Assembly: GCF_958979055.1 (NCBI RefSeq)
Contig: NC_084886.1
Coordinates: 16,534,654-16,598,653, forward strand
DNA length: 64,000 nt
Direction of reading: 5' to 3'
Origin: Alnus glutinosa
Taxonomy: Eukaryota; Streptophyta; Magnoliopsida; Fagales; Betulaceae
Position 1 is the first letter of the stretch, and each line of letters starts with the position of its first letter. Both the position numbers and the translations under genes were made by a program. The notes below the pieces were generated by a model, which saw nothing but the letters and a program-made list of their open reading frames with translations, ran no database searches and was not told the DNA's origin. Shown piece by piece: positions 43,903 through 54,795 of this stretch.

Positions 43903-44085
43903 GGATTAGGATCCTCTACAATTATTTACCTGAATTTGAAAAAATTCATGCAGGTGATTGTGAGAGGCCACTTATAGAGCCCACATGACCAAATAAAAAT
44001 TGTGTGGATTCTATAAGTGCCCTCTCACAATCATCTGCTCGAATTCTCTCAAATTCGAATAAATAATTGTAGAGGATCCCGATCC
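43903..44085. mobile_element. Foldback MITE, copy 3 (183 bp), perfect 9-bp target duplication
   Basis: The ends GGATTAGGATCCTCTACAAT and ATTGTAGAGGATCCCGATCC are inverted; nearly the whole element is a palindrome around a central AAATTGTGTGG region. Flanked by the 9-bp repeat AAAAATCTG (43894-43902, 44086-44094). This is the cleanest of the four family members in the window. Confidence 0.88.
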
Positions 44086-44196
44086 AAAAATCTGTAACAT
44101 ATCACAAGCTTGTATCAAATTAGGAGTGACCATTGATGCTAGTTTTGGGTTCAAATTGTTAAGGAGGCTGTGATTCATGGATTAAATTGTTGTCTT

Positions 44197-44641
44197 TTTT
44201 TTTTTTTTTTTTTTTGAACGGAATCAATTATTATTGCAACTCTAAAAAGAATACATCAATATTGATCCTATGAAAATAGGATCTTAGGGACAAGGTTGTT
44301 CCCTAAAAACAATGTTACTAACACTTAAAGGAGTGTCTTCCAGCCAATAAAGATCTATATTATTATGATAGGCCTCCTTAGCTAGACTATGAGTAGCCGT
44401 ATTACAATCACGTGGAATAGCTTGAAAACTGGCTGACCGAAAATGGTGCATCTCCTGTTGAATGCTTTCAATAAAATGTCCCGCCTTTGATAACAAAGGA
44501 GGATCCAACTTTATTTCCTTGACCACTTGAGCTGCGTCTCCTTCAAAAATCACCTCCCAAAAACCAGCTTCTTTGCTGAATTGCATAGCTTGCAAAGCTG
44601 CCATTATCTCCGCCATTTTTGGGTCAGTCTTCTCCTGTTGC
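44197..44641 (-). pseudogene. 5'-truncated LINE, RNase H domain end, with 17-bp target duplication
   Basis: The T-run after 44194 is the poly(A) tail; the 110-codon minus-strand frame (44284-44616) is the C-terminal half of a plant LINE RNase-H-like domain. Signatures are EIMAALQAMQFSKEAGF, IFEGDAAQVVKEI and AIPRDCNTATHSLAKEA. A perfect 17-bp direct repeat GATTAAATTGTTGTCTT flanks it (44180-44196, 44642-44658). The frame is still open and the duplication perfect, so the insertion is fairly young. It cannot move on its own. Confidence 0.92.
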
Positions 44642-44658
44642 GATTAAATTGTTGTCTT

Positions 44659-44990
44659 GAATTGTATGTGAAGTATTAATGATGGCTTAAGATTTAATTG
44701 CTATTAGATAATGGTCTGATTGAGAACTTTGGAGTTATTAATGCTTAATGTATTAATGAGTTGTAGTTTTGAAAGGGGATTACACTGATCTGACTAGGGT
44801 GTGCCTAATGGACTTGGTGTTCTGTTTTGTTGGATGCTATGTATAAAGGATTACGCCATGAGAGTTAGTTGTGCATATTAGCTTGTGTATGCATATAGTG
44901 TTGAGATCAACTTACGGTTGGAGTAATTTTTAAGTGATTAGCTAAAGTTTGGATTTTGTACATGCCATTTTTTTTCTTCAAAAGATCTTA
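44659..44990. other. T-rich intron-like spacer
   Basis: Continues the T/G-rich character seen after the orphan leader. No coding frame recognised. Confidence 0.35.
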
Positions 44991-45350
44991 TTTTATTTAT
45001 AAACGAGAAAAAACCATCAAGAGCATCAAAGCTCTACATAGACATAGTTGAAAACTGAGAGTACGACCTCCCTAATATAATCCGGGTGGCAATCTAACAA
45101 AATTCTATCAAAACCATCCTGTATCCCAAGTTTAGCACGCTTATGAGCAAAAGCATTACCTCCTCTTTTAACATGCCCAACCTGCTAGTCCGGAAAAGAC
45201 CTTAGAATTTCTTTTATATCAAACACAATTGGCTCATTCCGGGTCCAATTCAAACCTGCGTTATTAATCGAATCAACCACCTCCAATGAGTCACCTTCTA
45301 GCATGATATTTGAAAAACCTGTCTCTACAAAATTTCAATGCACGTAAGAC
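44991..45350 (-). pseudogene. Decayed LINE RNase H relic, part 1 (split by the hAT insertion)
   Basis: On the minus strand this encodes a recognisable RNase-H-like end: NIMLEGDSLEVVDSI, then GHVKRGGNAFAHKRAKLGI. A frame disruption lies just before the first motif. The upstream part of the same domain, including LIDLAAAEALALL, is found 9.4 kb away at 54747-54795. The protein is therefore interrupted exactly at the hAT target site. Confidence 0.85.
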
Positions 45351-45917
45351 CAGGGTCGGCTGGGGCCTTAGGCGAATTAGGCAGCCTCCTAAGGCCCCCA
45401 ATTTAGGAAGGCCTAACAAAAAAAAAAATATTTTTATTTTTAAAATGTCTTAATTACCATCGATATATATTAATAAGGTCTTAAAATATGGTAAAAATAA
45501 AATTAATAAAGGCATTAATATAATGGAGGGCCCAATTAATACGGCCCCCAATTACAAAATATCAATAAAGATTTTTTCTAAAAAAAATTAAATTGACGAC
45601 CTTAATTAAAAAAAGAAGATGGAAAGTCTCCTTAAAAATAAAAAAAAAAAAAGAAGAATTAAGTGAGCTGTCCCAACGTTCAAATTTGGCATGCACGATG
45701 GTACTGGTAGAGTGATGAATGGAAGGAATGAATGTCAGCCAATATAGAATGGAAAATAAATAAATAAATAAATGCTAAGAAGAAAGAAGATGGAAAGTCT
45801 CTTTCAAAAAATAAGACTTAAATTAAGTCCAATTACTGTACGTCCAACGTTCCTTAAGTGATACGCCCAACATTCCTTAAGTGATAAGTCCAACGTTCAA
45901 GACTTTTAGTCTTCAAG

Positions 45918-46026
45918 CTCCTAAGGGGTAACTCAATTGGCAGGGGACTACGCCTCATGAAGCGGAGATCACTAGTTCGAATCCTTCCCTCCCCCTCTTG
46001 TGTGGACATGTCAAAAAAAAAAAAAA
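45918..46026 (+). mobile_element. tRNA-derived SINE inside the hAT element
   Basis: Reads GGGGTAACTCAATTGGCAGG (A-box), CACTAGTTCGAATCC (B-box), CTCTTGTGTGGACATGTC and poly(A). The same family in inverse orientation is at 33680-33813. The flanks GACTTTTAGTCTTCAAG (45901-45917) and GACTTCAAGTCTTCAAG (46027-46043) match at 15 of 17 positions. The B box is intact but no tRNA cloverleaf can be closed, so it is not a tRNA gene. Confidence 0.82.
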
Positions 46027-47059
46027 GACTTCAAGTCTTCAAGAATAATATAAAATGAAATAAATAAATAAATGTAAGAAGTATGAAGATAAAAAGTATC
46101 TAATTAAGTTTCCATTTCAAATCATTCTCTATATAAATTTTTATTTATTTTTACCTGAATTTTCCTATTCAAGTCGATCTTATTCGAATTTGAATTTCTC
46201 TCTTCTTCTCCATTTCATTCTTTCCCTATAATTTACTATTCAAGTCCTTAAAATAATTCCATATCTTATCAGTGAAAAAAAAGAAAAGGGAGGGGGGTTT
46301 AGTTACTAAAAACTCAATCTTCAAGAATAACATAAAATGAAATAAATAAATAAATGTAAGAAGTAAGAAGATGAAATGGAAACTTAATTAGAGACTTTTC
46401 AATCAATCAATTGCATTAACTTTTTTATTTATTTTTAAGAAATAATTTTACACTAATTTGCCTTTTTTTTGTGCAGGTTAAAAGTGTTAGATAATTCTAT
46501 CATAAAGATTAAAGAGAATTCAAGCTTTGACAAATCAGGTTTTATTGTTTTCTTTTTTTTAATTTATTTTTATTATAGTCATAATATATGTAATTTTTTT
46601 TTATTTTTTTTTTTGTTATAAATCGTGTTTATTTAATTTGTAAATACTTTTAGTTATAGATGTGTAATGTCCAGAAAATTATTTAGTAATTAAAATATAA
46701 ATTTGAGTAAATAATTGATTAAACTTAATTAGGTGTATTTAAAATGCAAGATAATATTTTTAAAAGACCAAAATTTATAAAATGGGTTTATCAGGATTAA
46801 ATAAAAATAAGTTTATTTAGCGTGACAAAATAAAACGAAGTTATTCCATGGACTTGTAAATGGTAGCAATATATATATATATATATAAAGAATATTTTCA
46901 AAGTCTAAAGAAATAAAATAGAAAATGAAATTAATGAGTAAAATAAAATAAAGAAGAGAATTAATGAATTAAAGAATTATTAGAAAATAAAAAAAAAAAG
47001 GGAGTAAGTTAAAAAGTCAAAATAAAATAAAATAAAATAAAATAATAATAATTATATAT

Positions 47060-47114
47060 GTGGAGCGACAAGCGCCCCACATGCATAAAAGTGAAGGGCC
47101 ATCTGGCCCTTCAC
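47060..47114. repeat. Twin hairpins in LTR A
   Basis: GTGGAGCGACAAGCGCCCCAC followed by GTGAAGGGCC-ATCT-GGCCCTTCAC. The second has perfect 10-bp arms. Both recur in LTR B (49236-49294) with compensating differences, so the folded shape rather than the exact sequence seems retained. Confidence 0.65.
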
Positions 47115-49235
47115 GAAAAAGAAAAAATGGAAGGGCCAGATGAAAAACAAAAATAATAAAAAAAAAAAGAAAAAGAAAAAGAAAAGGATGATCAGGCCTC
47201 GCAGTGGGAGAAAAAAAAAAAAACAAGTCTGCCTCTCTCTCTCTCTCGTTCTCTTTGAAATTTTCTTACAAAATTCATGATCCACGAAGATCTATTCGTC
47301 CAAATTCAAATCCGATTTCGGTAACGTGATCTACAAAACCCGATCTACGTTTCTACCAATTAGTTTGAGGTAAAACGTTAAATTCTTGTCATTTTAGATT
47401 TTGAGTTAAATCTTGAAATGTGGAGTTTAATTTTGTTAATTTATTAGGATTTGCACGGTTTAGAGCCTCCCTAACACTTTTCTAGTATTGGATTTCGTTT
47501 GGGCATGTTTTGGTGAGTTTCCTAAAATCCTAACTTTTTTATATTTAATTTTAATTGAGTTTTTATGTAGAGTTAATGTTATTGGGTTAATAATATTATG
47601 ATTGGGGTAGCGTTTTGGTGATTTTGGTATAAGATTGGAAACTCTAATTTGAAGGGTTAAATTAATTTAGGGTTTTAAGTGTTTAAAACATATATTGTTA
47701 ATTTGTGAATTAATTACGATTATAGTGATGATTAATCCCCAAATTAGTTTTGGGTTTTATAAAAAAATAGGTATTTATGAGAATATGTTCTAATATTAGT
47801 AAAAATAAATAGTTATGGGTATTTAGTTTAAATAGTACTTGTGAGGTTAACCCTAAGATTTTCTTATGGGTTAATGTTATTTTAAATACACTAGTATTTT
47901 ATGTAAAAGTTTAATAAATATATTTCAAGGGTTAATATTATTGAGAAAATGTTAGTGAGAAATAATTTAGAGATTAGTGAATATAATTTTAGGGCTAATA
48001 TTATTATAAGTATTAGTGAAAATAATTTACGGGTTTGTAAAATTAACTACGGGTTAGTAATTAATATTATGAGTAGATAATTAAATGGTAATTTTAATAT
48101 TTAACCCTTAGTAAATACTTTGGGTTAGTATTGTTTGAGTTATAGTTAGTGTATAGGATTTATGGGTAGATGTTTGGAACCCTTAAAATATTATGGGTTT
48201 TTCATGGGTTAGCTCTTAAGCAATTTAGGAGCTAAATGTGAGTCAAATATTAGAAGTTGTCAATAATGTGCAATGTATTGTTTTTACAGTAATGCATTAC
48301 ATGGTGGTGTTTAAGAGACCTAGTGCGTAATATTCGCGCAGCCAATGTGAGTATTCTACTCACTGAGAAGTATTATTTTCTTATATGATGAATTGCAAAA
48401 TATATTGTTTTACAAACCTGAACCAACTGTATGTTAATTAAGATCTGTTTTGGATGATTTGAGTATTTTTGAGTATATTGAAATTATGATGATGTTTTGA
48501 AGTATGAATATGATATGTTGGACTGTTTATGTTTTATAAAGAAAGCACGTGTTAAAAGCATGATTATGAAATTAAATGTATAGTATTTAAGCATGAGCAT
48601 TGAGCATGAAACATGAACGCATAAACAAACTATTAGGGGGATCTGTAAAGACCAAGAAAATAAATAGGAGATTTATCAATTAATAAATTGTATTCATTAA
48701 TAAATGGGCTTAATAATTATATTCTAGGTAATAATAATGGTGTTATCGAAATAAATTAAGCTTGAGGTAAAATAATAGAAAGAGTAATAATTATTATAGT
48801 GTGGTTTAAATAAATATAGGGTCAAATATATCTGGGACATTATTTAATAATTAAAGTATAAATTTGAGTAAATAATTAATTAAACTTAATTAGGTGCATT
48901 TAAAATGCAAGAGAAAATTTTTAGAGACTAAAGTTTATAAAATGAGTTTATCAGGATTAAATAAAAATAAGTCTATTTAGTGGGGTAAAATAAAATAGAG
49001 TGTTTTATTTTTAATCTATGGGCTTGTAAATAGTGGCCATGAAAAGAAAATACAAGTGATGTTTTTAAGTCCAAATAAAATAGGAAATAAAAATAATAGA
49101 AATCAAATTAGAAAGGAAAAATAATATTTAAAAGAAATTAATGAATAAAATAAAATAAAAAGAAATAGAAAAGAAAAATATATTAGAAAAGAAATTAAGA
49201 AATATAAAATAAATATATATATATATATATATATA

Positions 49236-49294
49236 GTGGGGCGACCTGCGCCCCACTTTGAAAGACAAAGGTGAAGGGCCATGTGGCCCTTCAC
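49236..49294. repeat. Twin hairpins in LTR B
   Basis: GTGGGGCG...CGCCCCAC and GTGAAGGGCC-ATGT-GGCCCTTCAC in the same order as in LTR A; a third GGGCCATCTGGCCC follows at about 49311. They lie upstream of a splice- or leader-like CTCTC region. Confidence 0.65.
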
Positions 49295-51114
49295 GTGATA
49301 AATGAAGGAAGGGCCATCTGGCCCTTTCCAATGAAGAAAAAAAAAAATATATATTAATAATAAGAGGCAATGCCTCTTTTTCTCTCAGAACCGAGAGAAG
49401 GAAAGAAGAGAAAGAAAAGATGGGGAAACTTTTCTCATTTTTGCGATCTACGGAGATCCAACGGTTTGATCTTCAATCCGTCTACGGAAACGTAATCCTT
49501 GAAGCCCGATCTACGTTTTGACCGAACTTTTTAAGGTAAATCGCTAAACTTGTATTTTTGAGGTTTTTGGTTAAATCTTGTAAAATATGAGTTTAATCTT
49601 AATTATTCTTTAGGCTTGGTATTATTTGGAGTTTGCAAAGATTCCCCAAACACAGGATATTGTTTGGAAATTTTTGGATAAGTTCCTTTAATTCTTAATT
49701 TATGGGTATTTAGTTTAATCGATAATTTGTGGATTTAACCCTAAGATTTTCTTATGGGTTAATGTTATTTTAAAAGTGTTAGTGGTTAATATTTATTGTG
49801 ATTATGTTAGTGAATATGATTTGAGAGTTAATGTTATTATGTTATGAGTTAGTGAAAATAAATTGTGGGAAGTGTTTTATATTAGGGGTATATGATGTAA
49901 TGTGATTTTAGAGAACCCATGTGTGTCCACACTAAGAAAGAGGGAGTTGACTTTGATATTTGAGAATAGATTGTTAATAGTTGGTTGGAAAAGAGCTTGA
50001 AGTGGAATTGAGGTTTCATTGTACTAGAAGAACCGAATGGGTTTTCTGTTGTGGATTGGTTTCTATGAGATGTTGGATTTTTAGTTAGGCTTCCGTGGTA
50101 TTGTTTTGTGGTAGCCGAATAGAGGGTGATTTTGACGGGTATTTTTGATGGAAATCTAAATCTGGTTTATGTTTGTAAATTGGGGATAATTGTGTTAGTT
50201 CATGATTAATGCTCCATTATTGATTGTTGAATGTTTGGTTGGATTGGGTTCAATTTTGGAAAGTAATTTGGGGCTTTGTTTTGTGGAAGCTTGGGATTAG
50301 TTGAGATTCTGATTTAGAGTAGTTTAGATGGGCCGACTTTGATGAGTGTTTTATGAAATTTAAATTTGGTTTGGAATGGTAGTTTAATAATAAATGGTTA
50401 GTGAATATTGGTTGGAGATTGATTTTCATGGAAATTGATGAATAGATATTAGGCTTTAGTGAAAATTGGATTAAGAGGTATGTGGAATGTTGAGAGTAAA
50501 TGGTAGTTTAATGATTATAATTGTTATGATTTTGAGAGCTTTTGATGGCTATGCCCAATTGGTTATTAATGGGGATAGTTTACTTTACTTGGTGGTTGCT
50601 TGGTTAGGTTTTGTTTGTAGAGAGGAACTGAAGAGGGTGAACCTAATATATTTAGATCCTTTGTGCAAATAGCAATATGGTCGAGATGGAAAATACGTTG
50701 TAATGCTTAATAGAATAAAATGAAAAGGAAATAGTCAAAGAAAAGAATAAAAAGATAAAAGTGAAATATATGAATAGATATCTATAAAAGAAATACAAGA
50801 ATCAATGAATAAGTCAAGTAAACATAGATAACGATTTATATATCGTAATGGATGTAATAAAATTGATATGAGTTGTGAACTAATAACAAATTGATTCCAA
50901 GTATAATGCTTAGCTTGATAAGCATCCTATACGTATATGTGTATATATATGTGTGTATAGACCGAATACACTTAATTTGCTTAAATGGATAAACCAACTA
51001 CAAGACTTAATTGTTAATAATGATAAGTAGGTAACTAAGTAACTAATCCACCTATTCATATACACTAAGCATTTTAGTGTATCATTGGATGGGGTTTAAG
51101 CATCGTAAACATTC

Positions 51115-51151
<37 letters not shown>

Positions 51152-51194
51152 GGTGAGTAACAAGCTATAAAAGCATTAACAATGATAGTGTAAC

Positions 51195-51225
<31 letters not shown>

Positions 51226-51830
51226 GTAGTCAAATAAGATAGTAAACGTGTCCTAAAGATGATAAGTGGAATAAAATAAGAACCTAGTCTAAATGATAAC
51301 CTAATAATAGTTTAGGATCCCTAACTAGCCTTAGAAGCAGATTACGCGACGTGTGAGCACGTGGGTAGTGTACTTGTCATAGAGTATAGAGTTCAATAAC
51401 ATAGTCTAATGTTACTAATGCTTGCAGGATAGTGTCCGGATTGGAGACTTTAATGGGTTCTCCAATGTAGAGTTCGAGTCATGTGTCCAATGCAGCCAAG
51501 GTGAGTATTCTACTCACTGAGAAAAGATATTTTTCGTATTTTATAGAAATGCAAATGATAGATGATTTTCTACTGAACCAACGATATGTTAACATGTATG
51601 TTTTGAATGTTTTAAGTAGTTTCAATTATGTTGAAATATCAATGATGTTATGAAATGACGCATGAATGAAAGGTTTTGAATTGATTGAAGTATTTGAAAG
51701 TGTGTTGTAGTTGGGATTTAATTATGCAAAGAAGAATGATGAAAATTTCATGTTGATTGGTTCATGGTAATTGAAGAAAGCATGATTTGCAAAGAATAGG
51801 AGTATAGAGTTAGAATTGTAAAGCATAAAG

Positions 51831-52001
51831 CATGAGGCCCATAATAAAGAAGAGAGCGTGAGGCTCATAATAAAGAAGAGAGCGTGAGGCTCATAATAAT
51901 GAAGAGAGCGTGAGGCTCATAATAAAGAAGAGAGCGTGAGGCTCATAATAAAGAAGAGAGCGTGAGGCTCATAATAATGAAGAGAGCGTGAGGCTCATAA
52001 T
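51831..52001 (+). repeat. 26-bp tandem array in LTR B
   Basis: Six units of AATAAAGAAGAGAGCGTGAG plus GCTCAT, preceded by a partial unit. Every third unit reads AATAATGAA instead of AATAAAGAA, so the array is a doubled three-unit block of 78 bp. Confidence 0.9.
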
Positions 52002-52070
52002 GAACAAAAAGACTATCATGAGCATGCATAGCATTGTTTAAATTGTGTGATGTTTTCATGATAAGTATAT

Positions 52071-52250
52071 TGTAGTTTTGCTAGACGTATTAGTATGCAT
52101 AAAAGTCTTGATAGAAAAAGAATTTATGTATATTGGTATCGGATGGATGCATGATTTAAATGTAGTTTTGCTAGACGTATTAGTATGCATAAAAGTCTTG
52201 ATAGAAAAAGAATTTATGTATATTGGTATCGGATGGTTGCATCATTTCAA
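52071..52250 (+). repeat. 90-bp direct duplication in LTR B
   Basis: The block starting TGTAGTTTTGCTAGACGTAT is repeated at 52161 with only two or three differences. LTR A has a single copy at about 53464, so the duplication arose in the B lineage. Confidence 0.9.
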
Positions 52251-52984
52251 TGCCATTGTGTTCTATAACGAATCTTTTACGTATAATACTAGCTGCCCAG
52301 TGTATTTAAATGTTTTCTATTAGTCAGTGTTTGCTATATCAGCTATGGGATTTTTCAAACAAAAGCTTATAAGATTGGTAGCTGTTATAGTGTACGCACG
52401 ACTAAAATGAAAAGTTGGTTCTTTGCGAAAACTCAGTGAATAGTATACCTCTGAGGTCTTAGTGTATTTATGTATGCTAAGGCGGTGGGCTCATAATTCC
52501 ACCTATACGGATGTGGCAAACCCCCACAACCGTATAGATGATGTTCTTTTGGCTGCAGTTATTCCGGTCGTAGTTGATAGCATTGTAGAAGGGTATTTTG
52601 GATGTTATGACTGAAGCACGCCGCAACGGTCGTAATTGGTGGACCACGGGTTGTCCACTTGTTTATAGGTTTAGTTTATGGCTTGTGACGTTTGTGTCAC
52701 TTGTTATTGTACAAAACCATTTATGTCACTTATTTAATTCGTGGAAAGATTTAATCATATAGATACTTAATGGCTCTTTGTTGTAATTATTTGTGATAGA
52801 TGTATAAGATGTGATTTCCGCTATTAGGTTATGTTTTCCGCTGCATAGTTGATAGATGTTATACTCTGATTTATCAGGTACATATTATGGGTTATGTACA
52901 TATGTTGGCTTTGCGACATATCGTCGTGCCACTGTGAAGATCCGTTTATATTTTAAGGGATTAATGATTATGTGGATGTTTTGT

Positions 52985-53022
<38 letters not shown>

Positions 53023-53038
53023 GGGTCGTCACAGGATC

Positions 53039-53400
53039 TATGCCCCATAGGCATGAATTAGAAGGGGGACATACGCCCCAGGGGGATCTACGCCCCAAAC
53101 GCATGAACTAGAAGGGGGACATACGCCCCAAACGCATGAACTAGAAGGGGGACATACGCCCCAGGGGGATCTACGCCCCAAACGCATGAACTAGAGGGGG
53201 ATATACGCCCCTTACGTATGAACTAGTGGGGGGGGACATACGCCCCATACGAACACACGCATGAACCATGGGGGGACCGACGCCACAGGGGGATTTACGC
53301 CCCATACGAACGTACACATGAACTAGTATTGGGAGATTTACGCCCCTTAGGAACATACGTATGAACTAGTGTTGGGGGGACCAACGCCCCATAGGAATAC
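53039..53400 (+). repeat. CGCCCC-type tandem array in LTR A
   Basis: Repeated units of GGGGGACATACGCCCCA, GGATCTACGCCCCAAACG and CATGAACTAGAAG, about 33 to 61 bases long, eight or so in number and becoming more divergent to the right. It occupies the position of the 26-bp array in LTR B but is unrelated in sequence. Confidence 0.8.
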
Positions 53401-54324
53401 AACGGAAACTTACATGAGCATGTATAGCATTGTTTTCATGAGTGGGATGTTTTTATACTATGAGTAGTTTTGCTAAACGTATTAGTATGCATAAGAGTCT
53501 CAATGGAAAAGAACTTATGTATATTTCTATTGGATGGTTGCATGATTTAAATGCCATTGTTTCCTATAACAAATCTTCTACGTATAATCTTAGATGCCTA
53601 GTATGTTTAAATGTTTTCTATTAGTTGGTGTTTGCTATATCAGCTATGAGGTATTTCAAACAAAAGTTTATAAAATTGGTGGCTGTTATAGTGTACGCAT
53701 GACTAGAAAAAAGAAAAGTTGGTTCTTTGCGAAAACTCAGTGAATAGTATACCTCTGAGGTCTTAGTGTATTTATTTATGCTAAGGCGGTGGGCTCATAA
53801 TTCCACCTGTACGAATGCGGCAACCCCCGCAACCGTACAGACATTTATACTTTGGTTGCAGGTTTTGCGGATATAAATATTGACTCGTCCACCTAGCATA
53901 TGGGATGCTATGATTGGAGCATATCGCGACAGTCATAAGTCACGGACTCATGGGTAGTCCGCATTTTGGGTATTATATTTATGGCTCGTGTCCTACGTGG
54001 CACACGTATTTGTTAGGCCTGTATTTTGGTATGTAATTAGTGTAATGTGTTTTATAAGCCTTAAATAGATAGACTTGTAAATGGCTCTTGTTGTTGATTA
54101 CAGTTATGTATTAGATGTAATTCCGCTATTGATATGTGTTCCGCTGCACATTGATATTTATATTCCGCTGTGTTAGGTGCAACTCTGAATATCAGGTACA
54201 TGTTATGGAACATGTACGTTATGTTGGCTGAGCGACAAGTAGTCGTGCCACTGTGAAGATCCATTTGTATGTTTTTTTTTTTATTAAAAAAAAAAAAAAA
54301 AAAAAAAAAACGGGTCGTCACAAG

Positions 54325-54640
54325 ATGCCTACTAGAAAATATGCTTGTGGATATGAAAAACAAAAAAAATGTAGAAAAATTAATTGAATCTCAAAAAGGA
54401 TCTTTAAATAAATTTGTTATTAGCACTAAACAAAATATAAATAATAATTTAGTTGAAAAAAACATAAATGAACAAGAAATTCATGAAAAAGAGTTAGAAG
54501 ATAATGCAATAATACAACAAAAAGATGACATTGAAAATAATGATATTGATGTTCAATTATGTAATACAATAATTCTTGAATATAAATATTTAATAAGTAA
54601 GTTTGCATCCTAAAAAGCGAGAAGAATGAATTTTGAATAA
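54325..54640 (+). pseudogene. hAT transposase remnant (both ends, middle deleted)
   Basis: The ATG at 54325 is followed by MPTRKYACGYEK, the usual start of plant zf-MYM-type hAT transposases. A one-base shift near 54365-54372 moves the rest (LIESQKGSLNKFV) to another frame. After about 95 codons the sequence jumps to a C-terminal hAT ending (LISKFAS, then KARRMNF) with an in-frame stop at 54611 between them. The BED/TTF finger, catalytic RNase-H-like core and dimerisation region are absent. The LTR insertion separates the ATG from its leader. Non-functional. Confidence 0.75.
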
Positions 54641-54746
54641 AAATATAATTTTAAATTAAATAATATTTAATTTATATTTAATTTTAAATAAAATGCCTCA
54701 CTTAAACTTCTTGTCTAAGACCTCCAAATATATCGAGCCAGCCCTG

Positions 54747-54795
54747 CATAAGAGAGCAAGGGCTTCTGCTGCGGCAAGATCAATGAGGGCCCTCA
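54747..54795 (-). pseudogene. Decayed LINE RNase H relic, part 2
   Basis: On the minus strand this codes for RALIDLAAAEALALL, the piece that directly precedes the domain remainder at 44991-45350. The LINE sequence stops at about 54795, its 5' truncation point. Confidence 0.8.

Larger units (their letters stand above)
48644..53033 (+). mobile_element. Long solo LTR B (4.39 kb), same family as A, inserted in A
   Basis: Starts TGTAAAGACC and ends GGGTCGTCACA (near-inverted termini), with the perfect 5-bp repeat GGATC on both sides (48639-48643, 53034-53038). No retroviral-type coding frame lies inside. Features: twin hairpins at 49236-49294, a TACTCACTGAGAA-type word near 51515, a 26-bp tandem array (51831-52001), a 90-bp duplication (52071-52250), AT and ATA microsatellites (51118-51230) and a 30-plus A-run just before the terminal ACGGGTCGTCACA. 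Such long LTRs are known from Tekay-type and TAT-type Gypsy elements; assignment is inference. Confidence 0.85.
46663..54322 (+). mobile_element. Long solo LTR A (Ty3/Gypsy type), split by LTR B
   Basis: Starts TGTAATGTCCAG and ends CGGGTCGTCACA; flanked by the perfect 5-bp repeat AGATG (46658-46662, 54323-54327). The pieces are 46663-48638 and 53039-54322 (plus one duplication copy), about 3.27 kb in total. No gag-pol frame is present, so it is a solo LTR. The left part aligns with LTR B from ATTATTTA.TAATTAAA.TA onward but lacks about 170 bases near the start. It contains the words AAGGTGAGTATTCTACTCACTGAG-like and two hairpins (47060-47114), a CGCCCC-rich tandem array (53039-53400) and an A-run just before its end. 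Confidence 0.85.
45351..54746 (+). mobile_element. hAT element, internally deleted, carrying a nested LTR stack and a SINE
   Basis: The ends CAGGGTCGGCT and (inverted) CAGGGCTGGCT are flanked by 8-bp repeats CGTAAGAC (45343-45350) and CATAAGAG (54747-54754), 6 of 8 identical. Without the LTR insertion the element is about 1.73 kb. A TATA-like CTCTATATAAAT lies near 46122. The spliced leader of the transposase would end GTTATAG just before ATG at 46661. The transposase is reduced to its two ends (see 54325-54640). Members of this family usually encode a zf-MYM/TTF-type hAT transposase of several hundred residues, so this is a non-autonomous deletion derivative. Confidence 0.8.

Noticed and set aside
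45918..46026. tRNA gene (clear B box)
   Set aside because: No acceptor or anticodon stem can be formed, a poly(A) tail follows and target duplications flank it; it is a SINE.
51831..52001. CRISPR-like array of 26-bp repeats
   Set aside because: Units abut without spacers, lie inside a plant LTR and alternate in a fixed pattern; it is a tandem repeat.
53039..53400. CRISPR-like or zinc-finger-like repeated coding array
   Set aside because: Unit lengths vary, there are no unique spacers and no conserved reading frame; the array sits in an LTR.
54269..54324. Start of the hAT transposase frame upstream of 54325 with a Lys run
   Set aside because: The Lys run is translated from the A-rich end of the LTR; the true start is the ATG inside the target duplication.
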